From Providencia stuartii (GTDB lineage: Bacteria; Pseudomonadota; Gammaproteobacteria; Enterobacterales; Enterobacteriaceae): a DNA stretch of 64,000 bases. The position numbers and the translations under genes were made by a program. The stretch spans positions 2,046,001 to 2,110,000 of the forward strand of contig UGUC01000002.1 in assembly GCA_900455155.1 (NCBI GenBank). Reading direction: 5' to 3'. The notes beneath the pieces were generated by a model. The model saw nothing but the letters and a program-made list of their open reading frames with translations, did no database searches and had not been told where the DNA came from. Positions 27,666 to 36,573 of this stretch are shown here, piece by piece. Position 1 is the stretch's first letter; every line of letters starts with the position of its first letter.

Positions 27666-28707
27666 TCAGAAAATAAAGTGATAGCTCGTTTTCTGGTGAT
27701 ATATTTGATTTGGCTGTGAAATACCGCTGTATTGCTCCCCCCATTCAGGGTGGTTAACGGCATCCGGTGGAAACTGAGTTTCAAAGGCCACACCTGAAAA
27801 CGGGGTATAATGACGTGATTTTCCCGGAACCGAAATCAAATAATTCCCTGTATAAACTTGCATTGCTGGCAAAGTTGTTGCGATATCCATTCGAACATCA
27901 CCTTCTGGTGAAAAGAGTGAAGCGACCGTTTGCTCACCATCCGTAAGCTCTGGAGCCAAGATCATCGCATGATCATAACCACCAACTGCTTTTTGATCAT
28001 CGTCTTGCAAAAAATCATAGCCTATACGCTTTTTACGACGAAAATCGAAAAACGTCTCAGAAACATCACGCCATTCGCCTGTTGGGATCCCCCCCCTTAT
28101 CGGTAGGCAGATAATGGGTGGCCGCTAGTTGTAAATCGTGCTCTAAGGCCGTTCTCGCCGAATCTTCCCCTGCTAAATTAAAATAAGCATGATTGGTTAA
28201 ATTTACAGGGCACAACTCACTCACTTGTGTACGATAGTCGATAATGACTTTATTTTCATCCGTTAATATATAGCGGACTTCAGCTTGTAATTCCCCAGGA
28301 AATCCCTGATCGCCATCTTCTGAAACCAACGAAAAAATTGCCTCATATGGGTTAATTTGAGTCACCTTCCAAACACGATAACTAAAATTATCCCGACCGC
28401 CATGTAAACAGTGTTCACCTTGATTACTTGTCACCTGATACTCACGACCTGCTAAATTAAAACGGCCATGTGCAATCCGGTTCGCAACTCGCCCAACGGT
28501 TGCACCTAGATAAACGCCTTGATCCATTTGGGCCGCCATATTCGGTGAACCGAGTAAAACATCACGTTTACCTGCCGACATGGGTAATATGCAGCTTATC
28601 CAACTTGCTCCCAAGGTTGACAATAAAATTTTCATGCCATGTCTGTTGGTCAATGCAATCACTTTAGATGCACGTGCCACATACCCTTGGTCTTTCGATA
28701 ACTGCAT
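27666..28707 (-). CDS. galM: Aldose 1-epimerase (mutarotase), one-base frameshift
   Basis: About 346 residues once rejoined. GalM interconverts beta- and alpha-D-galactose for GalK. The family blocks are G-A-S-W-I-S, Y-L-G-A-T-V-G-R-V-A-N-R-I, C-L-H-G-G, the catalytic His in N-L-T-N-H-A-Y-F-N-L-A-G and Y-T-G-N-Y-L near the end. The frame breaks at eight C's (28089-28096); seven restores K-G-G-I-P-T-G-E-W. The ATG at 28707 is chosen for its AGGGAG site; it starts 19 bases after the galK stop, as last gene of the operon. Confidence 0.9.
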
Positions 28708-28726
28708 TCTTTTCTCCCTACAATTT

Positions 28727-29896
28727 TCATGCATTCGCCATGATCCCAGCACCATCACTAGGCTGGCAAACATAAATATCGGCCTTCAGCCCTGTCAACG
28801 CTTGATACTTTTGCTCAACCGCATCAATGACAGGAGTAACGAGTTGCTGTTTCATCAATGCCACCACGCAGCCACCAAAACCGCCGCCTGTCATTCTCAC
28901 GCCGCCTTGATCCCCCAGAACCGCTTTCACAATCTCTACTAAGGTATCAATCTCTTTTACGGTAATTTCAAAATCATCCCGCATAGAAATATGTGACTGC
29001 TCCATCAGCATACTCAATAGGGGAAGATTATTTTCAGTTAAGGCTTTTGCGGCGGCAAGTGTTCTGTCGTTTTCGCTAATAACATGCTTAGCGCGTTTAG
29101 CCACTAGAGGTGTCAATTCCCCCTGCTTTTGGGCGAATTGTGCCAATGTAACATCCCGCAAAGCTTTCACGCCGAATTGTTTCGCCGCAGTTTCACATTG
29201 CTGACGTCGAATATTATACTCACTATCCACTAATCCGCGTTTTTTATTTGAATTGATGATCATGACGACAAGATCATCAGGAATTGGAATTGGTGCTAAC
29301 TCTAGGCTACGGCAATCGATTAATAGTGCATGCCCCTCATCACCGCAAGCAGAAATTAACTGATCCATAATGCCACAATTACAACCGACAAATTGGTTTT
29401 CAGCTTGCTGACCATTCAAAGCGATGTCTTGTTGGCTAATCTCCAATTGATACAATATCTTTAATGTCTGTCCAATCACCACTTCCAGTGAAGCCGACGA
29501 GCTAAGCCCTGCCCCTTGAGGTACATTGCCACTTACCGCGATTTCACATCCGCCAAATTGATACCCTCTGGCTAATAAATATTTAACGACGCCCCGAATA
29601 TAGTTTGCCCACATTTTTTCAGGCAAAAATAGGATCTCTTCATCAAGGCTAAACTCATCAATATCATAGCCATAATCGGCTGCAATCACGCGAATTAAAC
29701 GGTCAGGGCGCTTTCTGGCTGCCGTCATTGTTTGATAATCAATTGCACAAGGTAAAACAAACCCATCATTATAATCAGTGTGTTCACCAATAATATTCAC
29801 ACGTCCTGGCGCTTGCGCATAGACCTCGGGCTGAGCATCAAAGCCCTTAATAAAGGCTTCTGTCACTTTTTGTTGGAGTATTTCGATGCTATTCAT
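28727..29896 (-). CDS. galK: Galactokinase
   Basis: 389 residues of the GHMP kinase family; phosphorylates alpha-galactose at C1. Galactokinase signature [17 protein letters not shown] near the N-terminus, ATP loop [14 protein letters not shown], the catalytic Asp region in C-G-I-M-D-Q and the third GHMP motif [11 protein letters not shown]. The gene is intact and lies between galT (69 bases upstream) and galM. Confidence 0.95.
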   Translation of the reverse strand: MNSIEILQQKVTEAFIKGFDAQPEVYAQAPGRVNIIGEHTDYNDGFVLPCAIDYQTMTAARKRPDRLIRVIAADYGYDIDEFSLDEEILFLPEKMWANYIRGVVKYLLARGYQFGGCEIAVSGNVPQGAGLSSSASLEVVIGQTLKILYQLEISQQDIALNGQQAENQFVGCNCGIMDQLISACGDEGHALLIDCRSLELAPIPIPDDLVVMIINSNKKRGLVDSEYNIRRQQCETAAKQFGVKALRDVTLAQFAQKQGELTPLVAKRAKHVISENDRTLAAAKALTENNLPLLSMLMEQSHISMRDDFEITVKEIDTLVEIVKAVLGDQGGVRMTGGGFGGCVVALMKQQLVTPVIDAVEQKYQALTGLKADIYVCQPSDGAGIMANA

Positions 29897-29965
29897 AGCA
29901 ACCTCTCGATAATATCTGGGTAATAATGGAATGGCTCGGCCATGCTGGTTGTATGCTCTAAATAT

Positions 29966-31018
29966 TTACTGCTGCTTGTAGTGAATGTCACTGACACCCC
30001 GTAACCTTTCCGCTGCTTGTTCAGGGGTTAAATCACGTTGAGTTTCAGCTAACATTTCATAGCCAACCATAAATTTTTTGATTGTCGCTGAGCGCAACAA
30101 AGGTGGATAAAAAAGAGCATGAAGCTGCCAGTGTTCAATCTCTCGGTTATCACTAAAAAATGGAGCGAAATGCCATCCCATCGAGTAAGGGAATGCACAA
30201 TGAAAGAGATTGTCATAACGACAGGTGAGCTTTTTCAGTACAACACTAAGGTCATCGCGTATCTCTACACTCATTTCATTCATACGCCGAATATGTATTT
30301 TAGGCATTAGCATGGTTTCAAACGGCCAAGCCGCCCAATAAGGCACAACAGCAAGCCAATGTGCTGTTTCCACTACCGTTCTAGAGCCATCTTTCAGCTC
30401 TGCCTGTGCATAATCCAACAGTAAATTGCTTCCTTGCTGCTGGTAATACTGTTTTAAGTGCTCATCTTTACGAGCAATTTCATTAGGCAAGAAATCACTC
30501 GCCCAAATCTGCCCATGAGGGTGTGGCTGAGAGCACCCCATCACCTCACCTTTATTTTCAAAAACTTGTACCCATAAAAACCGTTGGCTGAGTTCATCAA
30601 TTTGCTGCTGCCAAGTTTCAATTACACGGCCGATTTGAGCTGTCGATAGTTCAGGTAAAGTCTTACTGTGATCAGGTGAAAAGCAGATCACTCGGCTCAA
30701 GCCACTGACCGCTTGTGTTTTAAATAAAGGCGATTGTTCTTTTGGCTGCGCACAAGACCTAGGTAATAGTGCAGAATAATCGTTTTGAAACACATATGTA
30801 TCTTGATAATCAGGATTGATATCACCAGAAACGCGATGGTTGGTTGGGCATAAAAAACAGTTTCCATCGTATTTAGGCAGTTGTTTCACTTCCACCTTCT
30901 CATCTTGCCCACTCCAAGGTCGTTTAGCACGATGAGGTGAGACCAAAACCCATTGTCCTGTTAATGGGTTATAACGCCGATGCGGGCAATCTGATGGGTT
31001 GAACGCTATTTTATCCAT
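29966..31018 (-). CDS. galT: Galactose-1-phosphate uridylyltransferase
   Basis: 350 residues. GalT exchanges UMP between UDP-glucose and galactose 1-phosphate. The nucleotidylated His is in the H-P-H triad (G-C-S-Q-P-H-P-H-G-Q-I-W), and zinc ligands are likely in C-F-L-C-P near residue 55. R-R-Y-N-P-L-T-G-Q-W-V-L-V-S-P-H-R is the conserved N-terminal block. It begins 24 bases after the galE stop. Confidence 0.95.
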   Translation of the reverse strand: MDKIAFNPSDCPHRRYNPLTGQWVLVSPHRAKRPWSGQDEKVEVKQLPKYDGNCFLCPTNHRVSGDINPDYQDTYVFQNDYSALLPRSCAQPKEQSPLFKTQAVSGLSRVICFSPDHSKTLPELSTAQIGRVIETWQQQIDELSQRFLWVQVFENKGEVMGCSQPHPHGQIWASDFLPNEIARKDEHLKQYYQQQGSNLLLDYAQAELKDGSRTVVETAHWLAVVPYWAAWPFETMLMPKIHIRRMNEMSVEIRDDLSVVLKKLTCRYDNLFHCAFPYSMGWHFAPFFSDNREIEHWQLHALFYPPLLRSATIKKFMVGYEMLAETQRDLTPEQAAERLRGVSDIHYKQQ

Positions 31019-31042
31019 GATGTTCTATTTCTCCTGTATCTA

Positions 31043-32068
31043 TTACGATTCATAGCCATTAGGGTTTTGAGACTGCCAGCGCCATGAATCCATAGCCATG
31101 TCATCAATGGTACGAGTTGCCTTCCAACCAAGTTCGCGCTGTGCTTTTTCTGATGTCGACCAATACTCGGCGATATCACCGGCCCTTCTTGGCACAACAA
31201 CGTATGGGATTTCCCTGCCGACAGCTTTTTCAAATGCGTGTAGGACTTCCAATACACTCGTTCCTCTCCCCGTACCGAGGTTGTAAATATGTAATCCTGC
31301 CTGCTGACTAACCACTTTCAGTGCAGCCACATGCCCATCCGCTAAATCCATAACATGGATATAATCACGCACACCTGTTCCATCAACAGTAGGGTAATCG
31401 TTTCCATAAATAGACAATTTTTCTCGTCTGCCAACGGCGACTTGAGCAATATAAGGCGTTAGATTATTCGGTATACCTTGCGGATCTTCCCCCATCAAAC
31501 CCGAAGGATGGGCACCAACTGGATTGAAATAGCGTAATAAGGTCACAGACCAATTTGGTTCGGCGATCACCAAATCGGATAAACAGCGTTCAACCATGTA
31601 TTTGCTTGTGCCATACGGGCTTTGTGTATTGCCAGTTGGAAAGTTTTCTGTAATAGGCACCGTATCCGGTTCACCGTAAACAGTCGCGGAGGAGCTAAAG
31701 ATGATACGATGTACGCCAGCACGCTGCATACATCTGGCTAGCACCAAGGAGCCATTAACATTCACATCATAATATTCGAGTGGTTTTTCTACCGACTCAC
31801 CAACGGCTTTTAACCCCGCAAAATGGATCACTGCGCTGATTTTATGTTCAGAGAAAAGACGGTTTAACAGAGATTCGTCACGAATATCACCTTGATAAAA
31901 AAGCGGGCGCACTGCGGTTAGCTTTTCAATACGATTGAGCACTTCCTCTTTCGCATTGCACAAATTATCAATAATGATTGGAGCAAACCCAGCTTGGATC
32001 ATCTGCACACACGTATGGCTACCAATATACCCCATCCCCCCTGTGACAAGCACTTTTGTTGGCTGCAT
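31043..32068 (-). CDS. galE: UDP-glucose 4-epimerase
   Basis: 341 residues, extended SDR family. NAD-binding V-T-G-G-M-G-Y-I-G-S-H-T-C at the N-terminus and the catalytic Y-G-T-S-K (Tyr/Lys pair) near residue 150, with S-S-S-A-T-V-Y-G just before. It recycles UDP-galactose to UDP-glucose. First gene of galETKM, 94 bases after a perfect GalR operator. Confidence 0.95.
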   Translation of the reverse strand: MQPTKVLVTGGMGYIGSHTCVQMIQAGFAPIIIDNLCNAKEEVLNRIEKLTAVRPLFYQGDIRDESLLNRLFSEHKISAVIHFAGLKAVGESVEKPLEYYDVNVNGSLVLARCMQRAGVHRIIFSSSATVYGEPDTVPITENFPTGNTQSPYGTSKYMVERCLSDLVIAEPNWSVTLLRYFNPVGAHPSGLMGEDPQGIPNNLTPYIAQVAVGRREKLSIYGNDYPTVDGTGVRDYIHVMDLADGHVAALKVVSQQAGLHIYNLGTGRGTSVLEVLHAFEKAVGREIPYVVVPRRAGDIAEYWSTSEKAQRELGWKATRTIDDMAMDSWRWQSQNPNGYES

Positions 32069-32161
32069 CGTTTACCCCTTGATTCTATTAAGGATATGAA
32101 AATTCACTTTGCAAAGTATAGCAACGGGCTAATACCTTATTCTGTGATCTATCTCGCGATA

Positions 32162-32177
32162 GTGTAAACGTTTACAC
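32162..32177. promoter_or_regulatory. GalR operator upstream of galE
   Basis: GTGTAAACGTTTACAC is a perfect 16-bp palindrome and an exact fit to the GalR/GalS consensus. It lies 94 bases before the galE start. Confidence 0.88.
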
Positions 32178-32322
32178 AAATAACCACAATAAGGGGCTTT
32201 TCAGAGGCGAAGAGCGATGCATTTTCAATATGTTCAACACCGGCCACATAGTGAAACAGTTTGTGAAATAAAGCACGATTGAGATATAAAGAGGTTTAAT
32301 CAGGAAGATAGTTTGAAGAAAA

Positions 32323-32347
32323 AACCGAAAGCGAGGTCCTTTCGGTT
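32323..32347 (-). terminator. Terminator after the CDF transporter gene
   Basis: AACCGAAAG (32323-32331) pairs with CTTTCGGTT (32339-32347); T-rich on both sides, strongest in the minus direction (TTTTTT). Confidence 0.8.
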
Positions 32348-32370
32348 ATTTTTCTATTGGCGGTTTTCAA

Positions 32371-33300
32371 CTAATGAATACATTCTTTATCGTATGGATC
32401 TAAGTGAGTCATGACATTGAGGATTTGCGGGTTTTCCATTAATTTATCACGTACATTTACCGCAATTTCATGGCCTGCCACAATCGACATATCACCATCG
32501 ACCTCTAAATGAACATCAACTAAATAGAAATCGCCCGATTTACGTGTTTTCAAATCGTGAAACCCTTTGATCCCCTCAATGTTTTCAAGCACAGTACGAA
32601 TTTCTTGCAATGTTTCTTCATCAGCACCTTTATCCATCAGATCTTGCATTGATTGATAAGTAAATTTATAGCCCATGCGGAAAACAAAAGTACCCACAAT
32701 TAATGCCGCGATAGGGTCAAAAATTTTCAAACCACATAAGCTACCAATAATCCCAATCGCGACAACCAGTGAAGATGCCGCATCTGAACGAGCGTGCCAA
32801 GCATTCGCAACCAACATGCTGGAGTTGACCTGATTGGCAACTTTTAACATATAGCGGAAAAGCCCTTCTTTCGCCACCAATGAGACCAATGCTGCGACGA
32901 GAGCAATCGTGTGAACTTCTTGGATTAAATCAGGGTCAAGCATTTTTTGTACTGCCGACCAAATCATGCCAACGCCAACAATCAATAAAATAATCCCTAA
33001 GATCAATGAAGCACCATTTTCATATCGAAAATGGCCATAAGGATGGTCTTCATCAGGCTTTTTATGACTCTTTTTATTGGCAATTAATACAACAAAGTCA
33101 GCAACGAGATCTGATAAGGTATGAATACCGTCGGCAATTAACCCTTGAGAATGAGAAATAAAACCAATGATAATCTGCCATATAGAAAGCACCATATTCA
33201 CAATGACACTGACTAAGGTGCTTTTTTTAGCTGCATGAAACTTTTTCTGCTGAAGAGTAAGCTCATCACCTGTCGTATTTAATATTTTCTCTTTGTCCAT
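32371..33300 (-). CDS. Cation diffusion facilitator (CDF) metal efflux transporter
   Basis: 309 residues with a six-helix membrane domain and a cytoplasmic C-terminal dimerisation domain. The metal-site residues are in D-G-I-H-T-L-S-D (helix II) and N-A-W-H-A-R-S-D-A (helix V), the H/D-x-x-x-D pairs of the family; H-P-Y-G-H-F-R-Y-E is the conserved loop. The tail has the CDF ferredoxin-like fold (F-Y-L-V-D-V-H-L-E-V-D). Asp/His pairing does not by itself decide between zinc, iron and manganese; two Fur-like boxes upstream favour iron or manganese. Confidence 0.85.
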   Translation of the reverse strand: MDKEKILNTTGDELTLQQKKFHAAKKSTLVSVIVNMVLSIWQIIIGFISHSQGLIADGIHTLSDLVADFVVLIANKKSHKKPDEDHPYGHFRYENGASLILGIILLIVGVGMIWSAVQKMLDPDLIQEVHTIALVAALVSLVAKEGLFRYMLKVANQVNSSMLVANAWHARSDAASSLVVAIGIIGSLCGLKIFDPIAALIVGTFVFRMGYKFTYQSMQDLMDKGADEETLQEIRTVLENIEGIKGFHDLKTRKSGDFYLVDVHLEVDGDMSIVAGHEIAVNVRDKLMENPQILNVMTHLDPYDKECIH

Positions 33301-33320
33301 AATATATTCTTAATGAAAAG

Positions 33321-33339
33321 CAAAATAATTATCATTTAA
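33321..33339. promoter_or_regulatory. Fur-like box, proximal
   Basis: The complement TTAAATGATAATTATTTTG agrees with the Fur consensus GATAATGATAATCATTATC at about 12 of 19 positions. It lies about 20 bases before the CDF gene start. Confidence 0.4.
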
Positions 33340-33432
33340 TTAAACCTTTTAAATCAATTAGTTATAAAACCAACTGTAAATACTGACATATAATTAAAGA
33401 AAAGTCTTGTTATTTAATTGTAGTCTATCGAA

Positions 33433-33451
33433 TTGAATGATAATCGTTATT
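33433..33451. promoter_or_regulatory. Fur-like box, distal
   Basis: TTGAATGATAATCGTTATT agrees with the Fur consensus at about 14 of 19 positions. It is in the divergent promoter region between the CDF gene and the universal stress gene, so it could affect either. Confidence 0.5.
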
Positions 33452-33596
33452 TTTATTATTTTTGTATTAAATTGAATAGCAGAAAATGATAGTTTTTTTG
33501 TTTAAATTACATTGATTTAACAAAAGTTAAATCCTTTATACTATATTAAATCTTAACTGCTATAATGGCTTGAATAAACATATGAATGAGGTGGTT

Positions 33597-34034
33597 ATGT
33601 ATAATAAAATTTTAGTTCCTATCGACCTATTAGAAGACTCACTTAATCCACAGATCATTAAACATATCGAAGAACTAGCAAAATTAGGCTCACCAGAAAT
33701 TCATTTTTTATCTGTGATCCCAAGCGCTGAGCTATTTTTTGGTATTGAAGTGACTATCTTACCTGAAAGTCATAAAAACTCGGCAGAACGCTCCGTGCTT
33801 GCTCTGAAAGCATTAGAAGACGTGATCAAAGATATTAATATCGCCGGTGAAAGAATTACCTGCAAAATTGGCATTGGCTCCGCCAAAGACGAAATACTCA
33901 GTTATGCCGATGATATCGGTGCGAGCTTAATTGTACTCGGCTCTCATCGTCCAAGTGCCTCCACCTATTTATTAGGCTCTACGGCATCAACTATCGTACG
34001 CCATGCAAAAACATCTGTCTTAGTTATTAGATAG
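33597..34034 (+). CDS. Universal stress protein (UspF/UspG type)
   Basis: About 145 residues, single Usp domain. The N-terminal strand K-I-L-V-P-I-D and the C-terminal ATP-binding motif L-G-S-H-R-P-S-A-S-T-Y-L-L-G-S-T-A-S (G-2x-G-9x-G-S type) are present, placing it in the nucleotide-binding branch like UspF and UspG. The ATG at 33597 is chosen over an upstream one because GAGG lies six bases before it. Monocistronic, ended by the hairpin at 34045. Confidence 0.85.
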   Translation: MYNKILVPIDLLEDSLNPQIIKHIEELAKLGSPEIHFLSVIPSAELFFGIEVTILPESHKNSAERSVLALKALEDVIKDINIAGERITCKIGIGSAKDEILSYADDIGASLIVLGSHRPSASTYLLGSTASTIVRHAKTSVLVIR

Positions 34035-34044
34035 CCATAAAGGA

Positions 34045-34072
34045 AAGTGCCACAGCATTAACCGTGGCACTT
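34045..34072. terminator. Hairpin between the convergent usp and ecotin genes
   Basis: AAGTGCCAC (34045-34053) pairs with GTGGCACTT (34064-34072). No long T-run; acts between convergent genes. Confidence 0.65.
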
Positions 34073-34082
34073 ATAGGATATG

Positions 34083-34559
34083 TTATTTCTTGACCGAATC
34101 GAGCAGTTGATCATCCGTTGACCAAATACGATATTTCACATCCATATCTTTCGGAGCGTAAACTACAATAGGCAATTTGCTGTTATAACGAACAAAAGCA
34201 TCATCACCAAGTTGCGTAGTCACAAAACGTTCTTTTGCAGGCTCTGAACATGCCATCATCGTTGAAGCGGGCCCTTTAACATCTTCTAACTGATAATAAC
34301 TATAGCCCCAACCTTCCAGTGTTTTTTCTTCTAGATCGCCCATAAACCATTGACGGTTACAATCTGCTTTAATGGTTTTACCGATCACAAGCTCAACCTG
34401 ATAATTATCTTCATTCGGTTTTGCTGCCAACTGGATCACATGACGTGTCATGCCATTTTCTGCTTTAGGATAAGGTGCGATCTTTTCTAACTCCCCTGTC
34501 GCCATTGCGCAAGACGATACTAAGGCTACTGCCATTACAGATAAAATCGCTTTTTTCAT
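34083..34559 (-). CDS. eco: Ecotin, periplasmic serine protease inhibitor
   Basis: 158 residues with a signal peptide (K-K-A-I-L-S-V-M-A-V-A-L-V-S-S-C-A-M-A). The mature domain is ecotin: K-I-A-P-Y-P-K-A-E, V-E-L-V-I-G-K-T, the reactive loop S-T-M-M-A-C with Met at P1, and Y-N-S-K-L-P-I-V-V-Y-A-P. Ecotin dimers inhibit chymotrypsin-fold proteases such as trypsin, elastase and host or prey proteases. The Cys in M-M-A-C and the one in A-D-C-N-R form the conserved disulfide. Confidence 0.95.
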   Translation of the reverse strand: MKKAILSVMAVALVSSCAMATGELEKIAPYPKAENGMTRHVIQLAAKPNEDNYQVELVIGKTIKADCNRQWFMGDLEEKTLEGWGYSYYQLEDVKGPASTMMACSEPAKERFVTTQLGDDAFVRYNSKLPIVVYAPKDMDVKYRIWSTDDQLLDSVKK

Positions 34560-34830
34560 GATAAAATCCTATCAAATGCAATCATATTAATAAAAAATAG
34601 AAATCTTTTTACCTAGAGTAAGTGAAAAATACTACAATTTACACTATGGATAATTCTTAATTTCAAAAATAAGAAAATATAACTATCTAATTCAATCCCA
34701 TCATAGCTAATTTTAGTAGAATGATCATAAATTTGATAAAAACTATGTAAATTCTTCTCTGTTTTAATGCATAAATAATAGACAGTGCTTATACTGGAGA
34801 TGAGGCTTAAATACATTCTGAGGAGGTACT

Positions 34831-35049
34831 ATGTTATCTACAGAGCAAGATTTAGTTTCAAAGTTAATATCTACTCATCCCCGCTTCCAAAATCTTTATG
34901 AAAAACATCATCAGCTCGATAAAGAGATCAGCAAATTAGAAGGCCCTTCCGGTGCTGGTTATAATGAGCATGTTGCTAAGCTTAAAAAAGAAAAATTGCA
35001 TATAAAAGACGAAATGCAAAAAATAATGCAATCGGCAAATAAAGGTTAA
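34831..35049 (+). CDS. YdcH-like DUF465 small protein
   Basis: 72 residues, all helical and highly charged, of the DUF465/YdcH family: F-Q-N-L-Y-E-K-H-H-Q-L-D-K-E-I-S-K-L-E, then L-K-K-E-K-L-H-I-K-D-E-M. The family forms short coiled coils; its role is unknown. GAGGAGG gives a strong ribosome-binding site just before the ATG. Confidence 0.85.
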   Translation: MLSTEQDLVSKLISTHPRFQNLYEKHHQLDKEISKLEGPSGAGYNEHVAKLKKEKLHIKDEMQKIMQSANKG

Positions 35050-35234
35050 TATTCAATTTACTAGGCTAAATAAGTAAGTTTTTATCTTGTTTTTGGTTTA
35101 GTTAAACCTTAATTAACAATTTATATTACTCATTTTCTAGTTAATTTTATCTTATTGTTTATTATGGCATAAGTCGTTACTTATGCCATTTTCGGTTTAT
35201 CTTCTTATCATGCTGACTTTCTATTCCCTCCAAT

Positions 35235-35257
35235 AACATGTATATTAAATGCAATTT
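35235..35257. promoter_or_regulatory. Candidate NsrR operator upstream of ygbA
   Basis: AACATGTATAT-T-AAATGCAATTT is an 11-1-11 inverted repeat; each arm matches the NsrR half-site AAGATGYATTT at nine of eleven bases. It lies 25 bases before the start of a YgbA-type gene, a known NsrR target in E. coli. Confidence 0.6.
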
Positions 35258-35282
35258 ATTGTAGATAGATTGAGGTGCACAG

Positions 35283-35642
35283 ATGGTTGGGAAACGTATC
35301 CAACGGGAAATAAAAACTATCGAAAAAATGATCCAACTCTACGAAAAGGCACATCCTGCACCGGCTGATTCGCCAGAACAATATAAAAAGCTCTATGCCT
35401 ATGCGATTAATCGGCTCGAAAAATGCCGTTATGGAGAGCAAAAGCCTGCTTGTAAACAATGCCCAATACATTGTTACCAGCCAAAAATGCGAGAACAAAT
35501 GAAAATAGTAATGCGCTGGGCTGGGCCAAAAATGTTACTCCATCACCCCATCTTAGCCATCAGACATTTACTTGATGACCGAAAGCCAGTTCCTGAACTC
35601 CCTGAAAGAAAACGTAATAGAAATTCATCCACAGATAATTAA
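35283..35642 (+). CDS. ygbA: YgbA-type nitrous-oxide-stimulated-promoter family protein
   Basis: 119 residues. The family core is visible: I-Q-R-E-I-K-T-I-E-K-M-I-x-x-Y, then Y-A-I-N-R-L-E-K-C-R-Y-G and the cysteine cluster K-P-A-C-K-Q-C-P-I-H-C-Y, followed by M-R-W-A-G-P-K-M. In E. coli ygbA is controlled by the nitric-oxide sensor NsrR and belongs to the nitrosative stress response. The C-x-x-C-x-x-x-C cluster suggests metal or iron-sulfur binding. Confidence 0.85.
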   Translation: MVGKRIQREIKTIEKMIQLYEKAHPAPADSPEQYKKLYAYAINRLEKCRYGEQKPACKQCPIHCYQPKMREQMKIVMRWAGPKMLLHHPILAIRHLLDDRKPVPELPERKRNRNSSTDN

Positions 35643-36573
35643 CCGCTAGATGACTTTTTATTTACATTGTGATATTCGCTGGGTTTATTAGTTTGCTAAA
35701 ATATATTGATAATGAGTGTGATGATAATAAAAGAAACAATCATTAAATAATCTTAAAAGCCCCCTTTCTTAACGCCAACTGTTGCCCTATCAATTTATGG
35801 CATGCTAATTGTCATTTATCGCTTAGCCCCCTAAACACTTGTAAATCTTTTTTAACTCGTCAATAGGTTGCTTCCTCGACAGAGCTTATATCCATTTCAT
35901 TTGAGTGACGTTTCTCTAAAAATTAGTACCCCATGATAACTAATAATCAAAATCTATGTTTATAGAACTATCAAAAACCATACTTTTAGAAAATATGTTT
36001 AATAAATGAGATTTCTATCTCAAATATTGTGTGATTTATGTTATTACGACAAATATTTATTATCGTTACATGTAACAAAATTAATTGATAACATGGCTAA
36101 CAGATAAAAACATAAAATTTATTTATCAGTACTATATTTTCCGATATTAATAACAATAAAAGCTATCACTATATTTTCCTCCTAATATGCAGAAAAAGGT
36201 GGCTTACCCCATCTAGATCAAAAAACACCAGAATTGAATAAAACCATTAGATTACTTTTTATGCTACTAAAAACCATTTATCAGTATTAATCACTATACA
36301 AAAACAACTAACTAGTTATAAATAACTAAAAAACATCTTTAACAATACTTTTTTCGAGCAAAAAAAGATATTAATTCGGAAAATCAGCATTTGGAAACAT
36401 TTATTAATATTTAGAATTAATCTGTGACACAAAAAAGGCTGATTTATATAATTTTGATCAATCAGATAAAGATGAATTTATTGTTCATCTAATAAATAGA
36501 TAAAGGAATTCAACCTTAACTTTACATTAACAAATTCAACATTTAATTAAAAAATTAACACTCAGGATGCGTT
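35643..36573. other. 930-bp AT-rich intergenic region
   Basis: No open frame or RNA gene is recognisable. The stretch is extremely AT-rich with many A- and T-tracts, the kind of sequence bound by H-NS in enterobacteria. It is upstream of the ExsA-like regulator and so probably its control region. Confidence 0.5.
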
